A DNA stretch of 64,000 nt from a virus. Under the pieces are notes generated by a model. That model was given only the letters and a program-made list of their open reading frames with translations, made no database searches and was not told where the DNA came from. This document shows, piece by piece, positions 26,796 to 35,003 of this stretch. A program made the translations under genes and the position numbers. The stretch covers positions 62,001 through 126,000 of the IMG/VR virus record IMGVR_UViG_3300020810_001156; one strand, 5' to 3'. The first letter of the stretch is position 1; each line of letters starts with the position of its first letter.

Positions 26796-27540
26796 AATAT
26801 TATTAATAGGAGAACAATGTGATGATATCTTTATTTATGGAGATACACCAAGACTTTCACCCGAAGGACCTGCTCCTGTATTTATTCCGAAAAGAGAAGT
26901 TTACAATGGTGGGATGGGAATGAATGTAATGGGTAATTTAATGGCATTGGGGGTTGATGTAGATTTTGAACATCAACAATCTCCAATTACAAAGACAAGG
27001 CACATTCACGAACCATCGAATACCTTACTTCTAAGAATTGATGAGGAATTAAATATTGATAATATAGGTGATAGATTACCTAAGTTAGATTTTTGGGAAT
27101 ATCCAATGGTTGTAGTTTCCGATTACAACAAAGGATTCCTAACCGAAGAAGATATTGCATATATCGGATTCAAGCACCCAAATGTAATTTGTGATACAAA
27201 GAAAAAGTTGGGTGAATGGTGTAAAGATTTGCGATTCATAAAATTAAATCGTTCAGAATTTGAAAATAATAAAGAATTTATTGAAGAAAACGATTGGATT
27301 TTAGAAAAGTTAATAATTACATTAGATAAAGATGGGTGTATGTACAAAGGTACATCATATCCAACTGAACAAGTAGAGATTATGGATATCTCAGGAGCAG
27401 GTGATACTTTTGTAGCAGGATTTGTGAAAGAGTTCTTAGATTCCGAAGATATTCCAAAATCAATACAATTTGGAAATCGTTGTTCAGCACAAGTTGTACA
27501 AAAACGAGGTGTAACAACAATAGATTACGAAAATTTATAA
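26788..27540 (+). CDS. Heptose-7-phosphate kinase-like PfkB protein (HldE-N/RfaE1-like)
   Basis: A 250-residue PfkB-family kinase. It has the RfaE1-type RLSPEGPAPVF segment (typical RxSPEAPVPV), a substrate-binding GGMGMNVMGNLMALG, SDYNKGFL (SDYGKG in HldE), NRSEFE, and the catalytic anion-hole motif DISGAGDTFVAGF near residue 200, whose Asp is the general base. It would phosphorylate heptose-7-phosphate at C1. Typical members have about 310-320 residues, so this is a compact version, with shortened loops in the middle. It closes the cassette and overlaps the adenylyltransferase. No isomerase (GmhA), bisphosphatase (GmhB) or epimerase (HldD) is present in the window, so host enzymes or genes elsewhere must supply those steps. 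Confidence 0.8.
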   Translation: MGRILLIGEQCDDIFIYGDTPRLSPEGPAPVFIPKREVYNGGMGMNVMGNLMALGVDVDFEHQQSPITKTRHIHEPSNTLLLRIDEELNIDNIGDRLPKLDFWEYPMVVVSDYNKGFLTEEDIAYIGFKHPNVICDTKKKLGEWCKDLRFIKLNRSEFENNKEFIEENDWILEKLIITLDKDGCMYKGTSYPTEQVEIMDISGAGDTFVAGFVKEFLDSEDIPKSIQFGNRCSAQVVQKRGVTTIDYENL

Positions 27541-27543
27541 ATT

Positions 27544-27556
27544 ATATATTTATATA
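27544..27556 (+). promoter_or_regulatory. Putative late promoter element
   Basis: ATATATTTATATA, 34 bases before the ATG at 27591, just after the kinase stop. Matches the consensus except at the first base. Confidence 0.6.
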
Positions 27557-27590
27557 TGAATTCAAAACAAATTAATTAATTTAAAGTCAT

Positions 27591-27959
27591 ATGGCAAAAG
27601 AAAGCAAACAACAAATTGAATTACTTACTATTGATTTAGGTGAGAGTACAATCGGTTCTATCAAAGAAAAAAATGCAAAGATTAACGATATCGTTAATGC
27701 ATTTGGTCAAATCTATCTTCGTAAAAAAGAATTAAACGAAGAGTTAGAAAAGTTAGAAACAACTTTACAACAAGCTGAAGCTGATTTTAAAGAATCAAAC
27801 GATGCTTTAAGAGAAGAATTAAGTGCATTGGATAAAGAGTATCCAAGAGGACAGATAAACCTTAAAGAAGGTACACTAACATACAACCCAGCTATCAAAG
27901 AGCAGATGAATCAGCAAAACGCAAATTTAACATCTGATAATATAGAAGTGGTAAAGTAA
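27591..27959 (+). CDS. Small coiled-coil protein, copy B
   Basis: A 122-residue, charged helical protein. The central coiled coil (KEKNAKINDIVNAFGQIYL, then KKELNEELEKLETTLQQAEA) ends in EYPRGQINLKEGTLTY, the same terminal beta segment as the gene at 22739, and a further 20-residue tail follows. The two genes are paralogues with separate late promoters, on either side of the glycosylation cassette. This copy is longer at both ends. The function is unknown. Confidence 0.65.
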   Translation: MAKESKQQIELLTIDLGESTIGSIKEKNAKINDIVNAFGQIYLRKKELNEELEKLETTLQQAEADFKESNDALREELSALDKEYPRGQINLKEGTLTYNPAIKEQMNQQNANLTSDNIEVVK

Positions 27960-27965
27960 GAAACC

Positions 27966-27978
27966 TTATATTTATATA
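27966..27978 (+). promoter_or_regulatory. Putative late promoter element (consensus copy)
   Basis: TTATATTTATATA, 26 bases before the ATG at 28005. Its last bases form the left arm of the inverted repeat at 27974-28001. Confidence 0.65.
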
Positions 27979-28001
27979 GTACAAAGGAAATAGTACTATA
28001 T
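27974..28001 (+). repeat. Inverted repeat overlapping promoter and ribosome site
   Basis: Perfect 9-bp arms ATATAGTAC (27974-27982) and GTACTATAT (27993-28001) around a 10-base centre, AAAGGAAATA, which contains the only purine-rich ribosome site. As RNA, the hairpin would hold the ribosome site in its loop three bases before the ATG. As DNA, it would be a binding site overlapping the promoter. Confidence 0.7.
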
Positions 28002-28004
28002 CAG

Positions 28005-31000
28005 ATGAACGAACTATCTCAATTTTTAGTAGAGAGTATATTAGGAGAAGCGGACAGTGTAGACAACATCGTTGTAGTTTACGCTGGCCGCTTTCAACCT
28101 TTTCATAAAGGTCATTACGCAACCTATTCCCACTTAGTAAAAAAGTTTGGAAAAAACAATGTGTATATCGGTACATCCAACAAAACCGATAATAATAAAT
28201 CCCCATTCAACTTCAAAGAAAAGGTAATGATTATTACCAAAATGTTTGGGATTCCAAAAAACAAAATTGTTCAAGTTAAAAATCCCTATGTACCAACTGA
28301 GGTATTAACGAAGTTTGATAAAGATACAACTGCATTTATTACTGTTGTAGGTAAAAAGGATGCAAGTAGATTAGGTGGTAAGTTTTTTACTCCTTATAAA
28401 GATGGTATCGATTTCGAAGGATACGAAGATAGAGGATATGTTTACATCGCACCCGAAGGTGGTGGGGGTGTAAGTGGAACTGAAGTTCGTAACGGATTAT
28501 CATCAGGTTCAGAAGAAGATAAGAAAAACTTTTTTGTAAAAAGAGCATATCCAAAATTTGATAAAAAGATATTTGATTTCATAACTAACACACTAAATGA
28601 AGAATTTAGTATTTCAAAAGAAATAGTAGAAAATTGGTTAATAGCTGAAGGTAGTGATTTAATCAAAGAGGCATCTAAAGTTTTAGGTTCACAAGAAGTT
28701 GATGATGGTCCAAACTTTTTATTTCCATCGTATGCAATATTCGATAGAGTTTCCCAAAAAAGAGCAGAACAAATTGGATACACTGTTTTATCTCAGATTA
28801 TGAGTGCGGAACTTACTGATATTGACCCACATCCAATTTATCCTGATGGGCCTGTAAAAGCAGTAACTCCATTTCCAGCTGGTGTAGCTGGTAAAACAAC
28901 TGCAACTAACCAAAAGGATTACTATGGTTCAATTGCATATGATAAATGGTGGAAGCATGTAACTCGAACCGCTGGTTTAGTTGGATATTCTTTAATTGAT
29001 TACATTGATTTGGAGGTTGATAGAAAAGAATCAACTAAAGATTTATCACAAGAAAAGAAACCAGTTAGTAACACACTCAAAGAAGATATCAAACTTCCAG
29101 TAAATGTGGGTGATACAATCTTAACGGGTAGATTTAAAAATAAAAAGACAGTTGTTAAAACTATTGGTAAAGATGAACATGGGATGCCAACAATCAATGG
29201 TAGAAAAGTTGTAAACTTTAGAATCTTAAAAGAAGGTGTACAAGTTCAATTGGATGAAATCCCAATGGCTGATTTACAAAAGATTGACCAATATGCAGAT
29301 AAACAGCTTAATCCAGTTGATGTAGTTTTAACCGATAAGCATTTCTTTGATAGATTAACTGACCCAAGAAATAAAAAACCAATATCACCTGCAGAACTAA
29401 TTGGATTCTTTAAAAGATTAGGAAAGAAGAAAAAAGATTTCTTAAACTTCTTACAATTGTACGGACAAATTGTAGCAAAGGATAATAGAAGTAAAATCAA
29501 CATTCCATTTATGAAACAAGCGAATAAAGTAATCGCTAAGACCGTAATGAGAAAAGATGATTTTAAAACACCAGACCCAGAATATAAATTCGAAGGTGTA
29601 AATGATTTCTTCTATATGGATTTCAAAAAATGGGCACATAAAAATAGAGCAAAAATCAATAAAATGGATTATGAAGATAAGATTGAATTCTTATCAGATA
29701 AATACATGAAAGACCACGGAAAGTGGCATAGGGGAGAAAGTCCTGATTATATTGGCGCTGAGTTAGTTCACTTATTGGTAAAAGATAGAATTATCAAAGA
29801 AGGATTGGCAATGGGTTATCCAGACCAAAAATGGTTAGATGACCACGAAAAGAAATTAAAAAAATTAAGAAAGAAATTTGATAAAGAAAAACTTCAGTAT
29901 AATGAACCATTCGCATTAGGTGGTGGTATTACTGAATCATTGATTTTGGAAGGAGGTGCTTATGGACATATGAATCACCCATTCGATACCGAAATCAATT
30001 TAACTTTTGGACAATTAAAAGATATCGTAAATAGAGCTTTAGAGGGTAATTTAGAACTCACTAGAGAAAAGACCGATGGTCAAGCATTAGCAGTTAGTTG
30101 GAGAGATGGGAGATTAGTTGCAGCGAGAAATAAAGGACATTTGAAAAACAAAGGAGCTGGAGCATTAGATATCAATGGTGTAGCGATGAAGTTTGCTGGT
30201 AGAGGAGAATTGGAAAAGGCGTATAACTTCGCAATGAAAGATTTAACGAAGGCAATATCTAAGTTGAGTGAAAAGCAGAGAGATAAGATTTTCAAAGGAG
30301 GAGCATGTTTTATGAATTTGGAGGTAATCTATCCAACTTCTGTTAATGTAATACCTTACGGACAAGCACTATTAGTATTCCACGGAACAATGGAATACAA
30401 TGAGGATGGTATCGCAATTGGTGAGAACCAAGATGCAGCGAGAATGTTGGCAGGTATGATTAAACAAATCAATGCAGATGTTCAATCCGCTTACACAATC
30501 CAAGGCCCACCAGTAGTTCAATTACCTAAATCCAAAAACCTTTCTTCACTCAAAGGAAAGTATAATGGACAAATCTCAAAACTACAATCTAAATTTAAGT
30601 TAAAAGATAACGATGGAATCGCTGATTATCATCAAGCATTTTGGATGGATTTTGTGAATAAGAAATCACCATCTAAGTTAGATAACAAAACTCTAATGGG
30701 ATTAGTAAAGAGATGGGCATTCTATGATAAATCATTCAGATTAGATAATAAGAATATTACTGATGAAAAAACATTAGAATGGGCAAAGGGAATTGATAAG
30801 AATGACCACGCTAAAATGGCTAAAGATAACATCAGACCATTTGAAGATATCTTCTTAGGTTTAGGAGCAGAAGTACTTTCATTTATGAGTTCAGCACTAA
30901 CTGTTAATCCTGATAGTGCAGTTAGAGATATGAAAAAGAGATTAGACCAAACCATTAAAGATGTAAGAAAATCAGGTGACCCTAAGAAAGTAAAAAAACT

Positions 31001-31151
31001 AAAATTAGAATTGGAAAGATTAAATTCTATCGGAGGAAAGAATAAAATTGTTCCAAACGAAGGAATCGTATTTGTGTATGGTGGGAAAACTTTCAAACTA
31101 ACGGGCACATTCGCACCTCTCAATCAGATTCTTGGGTTATTTTACGAATAG
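28005..31151 (+). CDS. NMNAT-like nucleotidyltransferase fused to a ligase-like KxDG domain
   Basis: A 1048-residue protein. Residues 22-200 form a nucleotidyltransferase of the NMNAT/NadM type: GRFQPFHKGH (28-37, H34-x-G-H37) and GVSGTEVRNGL (about 154-164, the second conserved motif). A middle region contains an alpha-helical block with DKHFFDRLTDPRNKKPISP. Residues about 645-1048 read as a covalent nucleotidyltransferase (RNA/DNA ligase superfamily): EKTDGQALAVSW with K689-x-D-G (motif I), ARNKGHLKNKG, MNLEVIYPT (motif III-like), NEGIVF (E1019, motif IV) and KLTG near the end (motif V-like). It ends there, with no OB-fold domain. A linker reads ESLILEGGAYGHMNHPFD. It is the first gene before the packaging block and has a consensus late promoter. 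NAD or nucleic-acid end chemistry is likely, but the substrate is unknown. Confidence 0.75.
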   Translation: MNELSQFLVESILGEADSVDNIVVVYAGRFQPFHKGHYATYSHLVKKFGKNNVYIGTSNKTDNNKSPFNFKEKVMIITKMFGIPKNKIVQVKNPYVPTEVLTKFDKDTTAFITVVGKKDASRLGGKFFTPYKDGIDFEGYEDRGYVYIAPEGGGGVSGTEVRNGLSSGSEEDKKNFFVKRAYPKFDKKIFDFITNTLNEEFSISKEIVENWLIAEGSDLIKEASKVLGSQEVDDGPNFLFPSYAIFDRVSQKRAEQIGYTVLSQIMSAELTDIDPHPIYPDGPVKAVTPFPAGVAGKTTATNQKDYYGSIAYDKWWKHVTRTAGLVGYSLIDYIDLEVDRKESTKDLSQEKKPVSNTLKEDIKLPVNVGDTILTGRFKNKKTVVKTIGKDEHGMPTINGRKVVNFRILKEGVQVQLDEIPMADLQKIDQYADKQLNPVDVVLTDKHFFDRLTDPRNKKPISPAELIGFFKRLGKKKKDFLNFLQLYGQIVAKDNRSKINIPFMKQANKVIAKTVMRKDDFKTPDPEYKFEGVNDFFYMDFKKWAHKNRAKINKMDYEDKIEFLSDKYMKDHGKWHRGESPDYIGAELVHLLVKDRIIKEGLAMGYPDQKWLDDHEKKLKKLRKKFDKEKLQYNEPFALGGGITESLILEGGAYGHMNHPFDTEINLTFGQLKDIVNRALEGNLELTREKTDGQALAVSWRDGRLVAARNKGHLKNKGAGALDINGVAMKFAGRGELEKAYNFAMKDLTKAISKLSEKQRDKIFKGGACFMNLEVIYPTSVNVIPYGQALLVFHGTMEYNEDGIAIGENQDAARMLAGMIKQINADVQSAYTIQGPPVVQLPKSKNLSSLKGKYNGQISKLQSKFKLKDNDGIADYHQAFWMDFVNKKSPSKLDNKTLMGLVKRWAFYDKSFRLDNKNITDEKTLEWAKGIDKNDHAKMAKDNIRPFEDIFLGLGAEVLSFMSSALTVNPDSAVRDMKKRLDQTIKDVRKSGDPKKVKKLKLELERLNSIGGKNKIVPNEGIVFVYGGKTFKLTGTFAPLNQILGLFYE

Positions 31152-31160
31152 TAAAAAACT

Positions 31161-31173
31161 TAATACTTATATA
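31161..31173 (+). promoter_or_regulatory. Putative late promoter element
   Basis: TAATACTTATATA, 23 bases before the ATG at 31197. It overlaps the left arm of the inverted repeat at 31165-31188. Confidence 0.5.
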
Positions 31174-31188
31174 TATGGATATATAAGT
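31165..31188 (+). repeat. Inverted repeat at a late promoter
   Basis: Perfect 10-bp arms ACTTATATAT (31165-31174) and ATATATAAGT (31179-31188) around ATGG. The left arm is part of the late promoter motif. It ends eight bases before the start codon at 31197. Confidence 0.7.
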
Positions 31189-31196
31189 TACATAAT

Positions 31197-31868
31197 ATGG
31201 CTGAGAAACAATTCAATAAAAAATTCATGCATCCAACTCGTAGGAAGTTGGTAAATATGATTCAAACTGGTGAGTATGATAAGGATACTCAAATTTCACT
31301 TTCTAATATCAAAGAAACAACTAAAAGAGAAGTTGGTGATATTTGGGAAGAGAATGGTGTAGTTTGGGAACAAAAATCATATGGTAAAGTAAAACAATCA
31401 AAAGCATCTTCAGAATTAGCCTCAGTTAGAAAGTTTTTATCAAAATTAGCTGAATGTAAATCGGAAGATTGTGATAAATTAAAATATGGACCTACTGATA
31501 AAAAGTTAATTAGTAAGACAGGTTATTGTTCTAAGTGCTTATCGGAGAGGGAATCTATTATAAAAAAAGATGGATTGTGGGAAGCTTACAATGAATATAA
31601 AGTGTATTCAAACATGGCGGCGTATGGAACCGAAGTCCTACAAAAATGGAATCTGGCTTTAAATGAAGTTACCAACATTCACGAATATGTGAATGATGAT
31701 GGCTCCATAGAAAAATGGTCATCCAATGAAGATGTACAAACTTTAAAATCTCAAATTGAAACAGATATAGAGAATGGTAAAAAAGAACTTACTGAAGTTA
31801 TTGAAAAGAGAAACGCTGCCTATGAGAAATTAAAAGATAGAAATTATGAGTTGGTTAAAGAAATTTGA
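31197..31868 (+). CDS. Conserved-type phage protein with a possible zinc site, upstream of terminase
   Basis: A 223-residue, charged, mostly helical protein. Residues 1-80 are basic (FMHPTRRKLVNMIQTG). A Cys cluster at about 88-117 (ECKSEDC and later GYCSKC) has the C-x5-C-x(n)-C-x2-C spacing of a small zinc ribbon. The C-terminal 70 residues are a coiled coil (LKSQIETDIENGKKELTEVI). Small terminase subunits are often helical, coiled-coil and encoded just before the large subunit, so this is one candidate for that role, but the zinc site is not typical. It overlaps the next gene by 23 bases. No firm family assignment is possible. Confidence 0.55.
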   Translation: MAEKQFNKKFMHPTRRKLVNMIQTGEYDKDTQISLSNIKETTKREVGDIWEENGVVWEQKSYGKVKQSKASSELASVRKFLSKLAECKSEDCDKLKYGPTDKKLISKTGYCSKCLSERESIIKKDGLWEAYNEYKVYSNMAAYGTEVLQKWNLALNEVTNIHEYVNDDGSIEKWSSNEDVQTLKSQIETDIENGKKELTEVIEKRNAAYEKLKDRNYELVKEI

Positions 31869-32529
31869 TTTAAAAACAATAATGATAATGGCACTATGTG
31901 TGGTATTATTATTAAGAAGTTGTGGTGGTGAAGAAGAAGATAAAGAAATTATAAATGTAGGTGGTAAAGATTATGAGTTATTGGAACAAAAAGTAGATAC
32001 TGTTGTTGTAGAAAAAACAGTAAAAGTTCCAACATATATACCAAAATACATCACTAAAGTAGAAACAGTTGAAGTAGAAGTACCAATCGATATTGATACT
32101 TTGAAAATCGTAGAAGATTATTTCGCAAAATACGAAGTAAAGGATACACTTAATCTTACATATGATTTTCCAAAAGGTATTACTGATTCATTAGGACAAA
32201 AACCAAATCCAACTTTAGGGTATGGTATCCTAACTGATATCATTTCACAAAACCAAATTCAATCAAGAGATGTGGATTGGTTCTTCCAAATCCCAACTGT
32301 TTATAATACAACGATTGTAAAAGAATTACCTAAGAACGAATTTTATTGGGGATTAAACGGAGGATTCAACAAAGAAGATGTAATCAGTAATGTTGGCGCT
32401 GGGTTAATCCTAAAAAGTAAAAAGAATAATCTATATCAATTAGGTTTAGGTATTCAAAACAATTCTAATACCTCACAACTTGCACCATTTGTTACAGGTG
32501 GTATGTATTGGAAAATCGGAAAAAAATAA
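31846..32529 (+). CDS. Membrane-anchored protein with beta-rich C-terminus
   Basis: A 227-residue protein. Residues about 8-25 (LKTIMIMALCVVLLLRSCGG) form a single hydrophobic helix after a basic MSWLKKFD, with Cys at the end, so it is either an uncleaved N-terminal anchor or a weak lipoprotein-like signal. A long extended, charged stretch of alternating Val/Lys/Glu follows (VVEKTVKVPTYIPKYITKV). The C-terminal 60 residues (GGFNKEDVISNVGAGLIL to GGMYWKIG) alternate hydrophobic and polar residues and end in an aromatic, as in outer-membrane beta strands. A spanin-like or host-envelope role is conceivable for a phage protein of this layout; it is unproven. It lies between a zinc-site protein and the terminase, with which it is probably co-transcribed. 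Confidence 0.55.
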   Translation: MSWLKKFDLKTIMIMALCVVLLLRSCGGEEEDKEIINVGGKDYELLEQKVDTVVVEKTVKVPTYIPKYITKVETVEVEVPIDIDTLKIVEDYFAKYEVKDTLNLTYDFPKGITDSLGQKPNPTLGYGILTDIISQNQIQSRDVDWFFQIPTVYNTTIVKELPKNEFYWGLNGGFNKEDVISNVGAGLILKSKKNNLYQLGLGIQNNSNTSQLAPFVTGGMYWKIGKK

Positions 32530-32536
32530 ATAGATT

Positions 32537-34117
32537 TTGGCACAAAAGAAATCATTAAAAGAGATTATAGCGGTAGAGTACAAAAAATGTGCTTCTGACC
32601 CTATATACTTTATGAAAAAGTATTGTATGATTCAACATCCGGTGAGAGGAAAAATTCCCTTTCACCTTTTTCCGTTTCAAGAAACTACTTTAACTGATTT
32701 CAAAGACCATAGATATAATATTATTCTTAAATCCAGACAAACTGGTATTTCAACCTTAACTGCTGGATTCTCACTTTGGAAAATGTTATTTAATGATGAT
32801 TACAATGTATTGGTAATTGCAACTAAACAAGAGGTTGCTAAAAACTTAGTAACTAAAGTAAGAGTGATGAATCAGTATCTTCCAAGTTGGTTAAAGTTAA
32901 CAACTGTTGAAGATAACAAACTATCCTTACGATATTCAAATGGTTCACAAATCAAAGCAACTTCAGCAGCAGGAGATGCGGGTCGTTCTGAAGCACTATC
33001 CTTATTGGTATTTGATGAGGCAGCATTTATCGATAAGATTGAAGAGATTTGGGTATCTGCACAATCTACTTTATCAACGGGTGGTTCTGCAATTATCCTT
33101 TCAACACCAAATGGTGTGGGTAACTTCTTCCACAAAACTTGGGTAGGTTCTGAAGATGGAACAAATGGGTTTAATAATATTAGATTACATTGGAGTGTAC
33201 ATCCAGAAAGAGACCAAAGTTGGAGAGATGAACAAGAAACACTATTAGGACCAAAGGGAGCAGCACAAGAATGTGATTGTGATTTTGTGTCTTCTGGTGA
33301 TTCAGTAATTGACCCACAAGTTCTTCAATTCTATAAAGAAACTTATGTACAAGAACCTATTGAAAAGGGTGGGTTCGATGGAAACTTATGGAAATGGCAA
33401 TTTCCCGATTATAATAAATCATATATAGTTGTAGCGGATGTTGCGAGAGGTGATTCATCGGATTACTCAGCAGCCCATGTTATTGATGTTGAAGCATCTG
33501 AACAAGTAGCTGAATATAGAGGTAAGTTAGATACCAAAGATTTTGGTAATTTCTTAGTATCTCTATCAACTGAATATAACAACGCATTGTTAGTAATTGA
33601 GAACGCTAATATTGGTTGGGCAACGATTCAACAAGTTATTGATAGAAACTATGGAAACCTTTATTATATGAGTAAGGATTTAAAGTATGTAGATACTGAA
33701 CATCAACACTCAAATAGATATCGTTCTCAAGATAAAAGTATGGTTGCGGGATTCTCAACCACCTCAAGAACTCGACCTTTAATTGTTTCAAAGTTGGAAG
33801 AGTATATAAGGGAAAAATCAATCATCATTCGTTCAGTTAGAACTATTGATGAATTGTTCACATTTATATGGATGAATGGTAGAGCTGAAGCAATGAGAGG
33901 TTATAACGATGACCTTACAATGTCTTTGGCTATTTCACTTTGGGTGAGGGATACTGCTCTGAGATTGAGACAAGAAGGTATTGATTTAACCAAACAGGCA
34001 ATCAATAGTATTTCATCATATACTTATAGTGGGGTGTATGGTGGAAACGATTCTGATGATAACCCTTGGCAGATGCAAATCGGAGATGATATCGAAGATT
34101 TATCTAAATGGTTATAA
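32537..34117 (+). CDS. terL: Terminase large subunit (gp17-like DNA packaging motor)
   Basis: A 526-residue protein that drives DNA into the prohead. The N-terminal ATPase has a Walker A variant, LKSRQTGIST (about 63-72; T4 gp17 has a similar SRQ-x-GK-T loop), and Walker B LLVFDEAAFI (about 156-165), with the catalytic Glu. The C-terminal RNase H-fold nuclease has its acidic residues in VVADVARGDSSDY (about 298), VIENANIGW (about 355) and GYNDDLTMSLA (about 455). The start is TTG at 32537, seven bases after the upstream stop; the next in-frame Met lies at residue 26, inside the conserved DPIYFMKKYC segment, so a TTG start is likely. The length matches T4-like terminases without the extra N-terminal region of T4 itself. 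Confidence 0.93.
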   Translation: MAQKKSLKEIIAVEYKKCASDPIYFMKKYCMIQHPVRGKIPFHLFPFQETTLTDFKDHRYNIILKSRQTGISTLTAGFSLWKMLFNDDYNVLVIATKQEVAKNLVTKVRVMNQYLPSWLKLTTVEDNKLSLRYSNGSQIKATSAAGDAGRSEALSLLVFDEAAFIDKIEEIWVSAQSTLSTGGSAIILSTPNGVGNFFHKTWVGSEDGTNGFNNIRLHWSVHPERDQSWRDEQETLLGPKGAAQECDCDFVSSGDSVIDPQVLQFYKETYVQEPIEKGGFDGNLWKWQFPDYNKSYIVVADVARGDSSDYSAAHVIDVEASEQVAEYRGKLDTKDFGNFLVSLSTEYNNALLVIENANIGWATIQQVIDRNYGNLYYMSKDLKYVDTEHQHSNRYRSQDKSMVAGFSTTSRTRPLIVSKLEEYIREKSIIIRSVRTIDELFTFIWMNGRAEAMRGYNDDLTMSLAISLWVRDTALRLRQEGIDLTKQAINSISSYTYSGVYGGNDSDDNPWQMQIGDDIEDLSKWL

Positions 34118-34127
34118 ATTTAGTTTT

Positions 34128-34140
34128 TAATATTTATACA
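34128..34140 (+). promoter_or_regulatory. Putative late promoter element, leaderless arrangement
   Basis: TAATATTTATACA ends only four bases before the ATG at 34145. If transcription starts six to eight bases past the box, the message would begin at the start codon. A short inverted repeat, TATACA / TGTATA (34135-34140 and 34146-34151), overlaps it. Confidence 0.45.
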
Positions 34141-34144
34141 GTAT

Positions 34145-34720
34145 ATGTATAGTTTGAGTAATAATATTATATTGGAATGTAACGAAAGTAACCTTTCGGA
34201 GGCACTACAATATCATATAGATACTAACACACCTTTGGTGGAGAATGTATTTAGATATGGTTCAAAGGGTTATTTCGAACTATATAATGAGGCACGTTCT
34301 TTGTATAATGAAGGAAAACTGAACTCTATTGATGAGGATGATATTTGGTTATTAGAATCTGATTTAGGTAAGTGGGGAATTTATGAAGGAAAAAAAGTTC
34401 TTTTAGATTTTCCAATGGAGATTAATGAGGCAGAATATAATGGAAAGAAAGTAAATCTCAATAAACCACAAAGAAGTTCAGGTCCTAAGAAATATCAAGT
34501 TTATGTTAAGAACAAAAAAGGAAATGTAATTAAGGTAAACTTTGGTGATGCAAAGGGTGGATTATCTGCAAAGATTTCTGACAAGGATGCTAGAAAGGCA
34601 TTTGCGGATAGACATAATTGTAGTGATAAAAAAGATAGAACCAAAGCTGGGTATTGGTCTTGTAACCTACCTCGTTATGGTAAATCTTTAGGTATTACTC
34701 AAGGTAATTTCTATTGGTAA
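34145..34720 (+). CDS. Conserved phage head-region protein (DUF5872-like C-terminus)
   Basis: A 191-residue protein. The C-terminal 80 residues (KKYQVYVKNKKGNVIKVNFG, then ARKAFADRHNC and KAGYWSCNLPRYGKSLG) match a module I recognise from T4-like cyanophage proteins, where a KxFRARHxC ... KAxYWSCxMW pattern is typical. The N-terminal half is acidic. An INEAEYNG and an NLSEAL site fit the [LI]-x-E specificity of the T4-type prohead protease, so it may be a processed internal head protein. It sits between terminase and portal. The start codon at 34145 is almost on top of a late promoter element. Confidence 0.55.
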   Translation: MYSLSNNIILECNESNLSEALQYHIDTNTPLVENVFRYGSKGYFELYNEARSLYNEGKLNSIDEDDIWLLESDLGKWGIYEGKKVLLDFPMEINEAEYNGKKVNLNKPQRSSGPKKYQVYVKNKKGNVIKVNFGDAKGGLSAKISDKDARKAFADRHNCSDKKDRTKAGYWSCNLPRYGKSLGITQGNFYW

Positions 34721-34980
34721 TGAATCCATATAAAGAAGTTATTGAGAGTGATGTTATTGTAAGAACTTTTTCAGAAGATGTAGAATCTGAAGAATTGGTT
34801 TGGCATAGAGATAAAAACGATAGAGTAGTTGAAGTTATTCAATCCAATGGATGGAAGTTTCAAATGGATAACGAACTACCTAAAACTTTGAAAAGTGGAA
34901 ATGTAGTAGAAATACCAAAAGAAACTTTTCATAGAGTTATTAAGGGTGAGGGTGACCTCATAATTAAGATAAAAGAATAA
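34720..34980 (+). CDS. Small cupin-like protein
   Basis: An 86-residue protein starting at the ATG overlapping the upstream stop (TAATG); an in-frame TTG two codons earlier is disfavoured. The sequence has the strand pattern of a one-domain cupin: ELVWHRDKNDRVVEVI, GWKFQMDNELP, GNVVEIPKETFHRVIKG and a last strand LIIKIKE. In cupins the His residues often hold a metal; here H26-R-D and H67 are present, but the full metal site is not obvious. Small cupin-like proteins recur near head genes of marine T4-like phages. The role is unknown. Confidence 0.65.
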   Translation: MNPYKEVIESDVIVRTFSEDVESEELVWHRDKNDRVVEVIQSNGWKFQMDNELPKTLKSGNVVEIPKETFHRVIKGEGDLIIKIKE

Positions 34981-35003
34981 AGGTTATAAAATAAGGAAAC
35001 AAA

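Noticed and set aside
32907-33146. Second + strand frame inside the terminase gene
   Set aside because: It lies wholly within the conserved ATPase region in another frame, with no start signal and a low-complexity composition.
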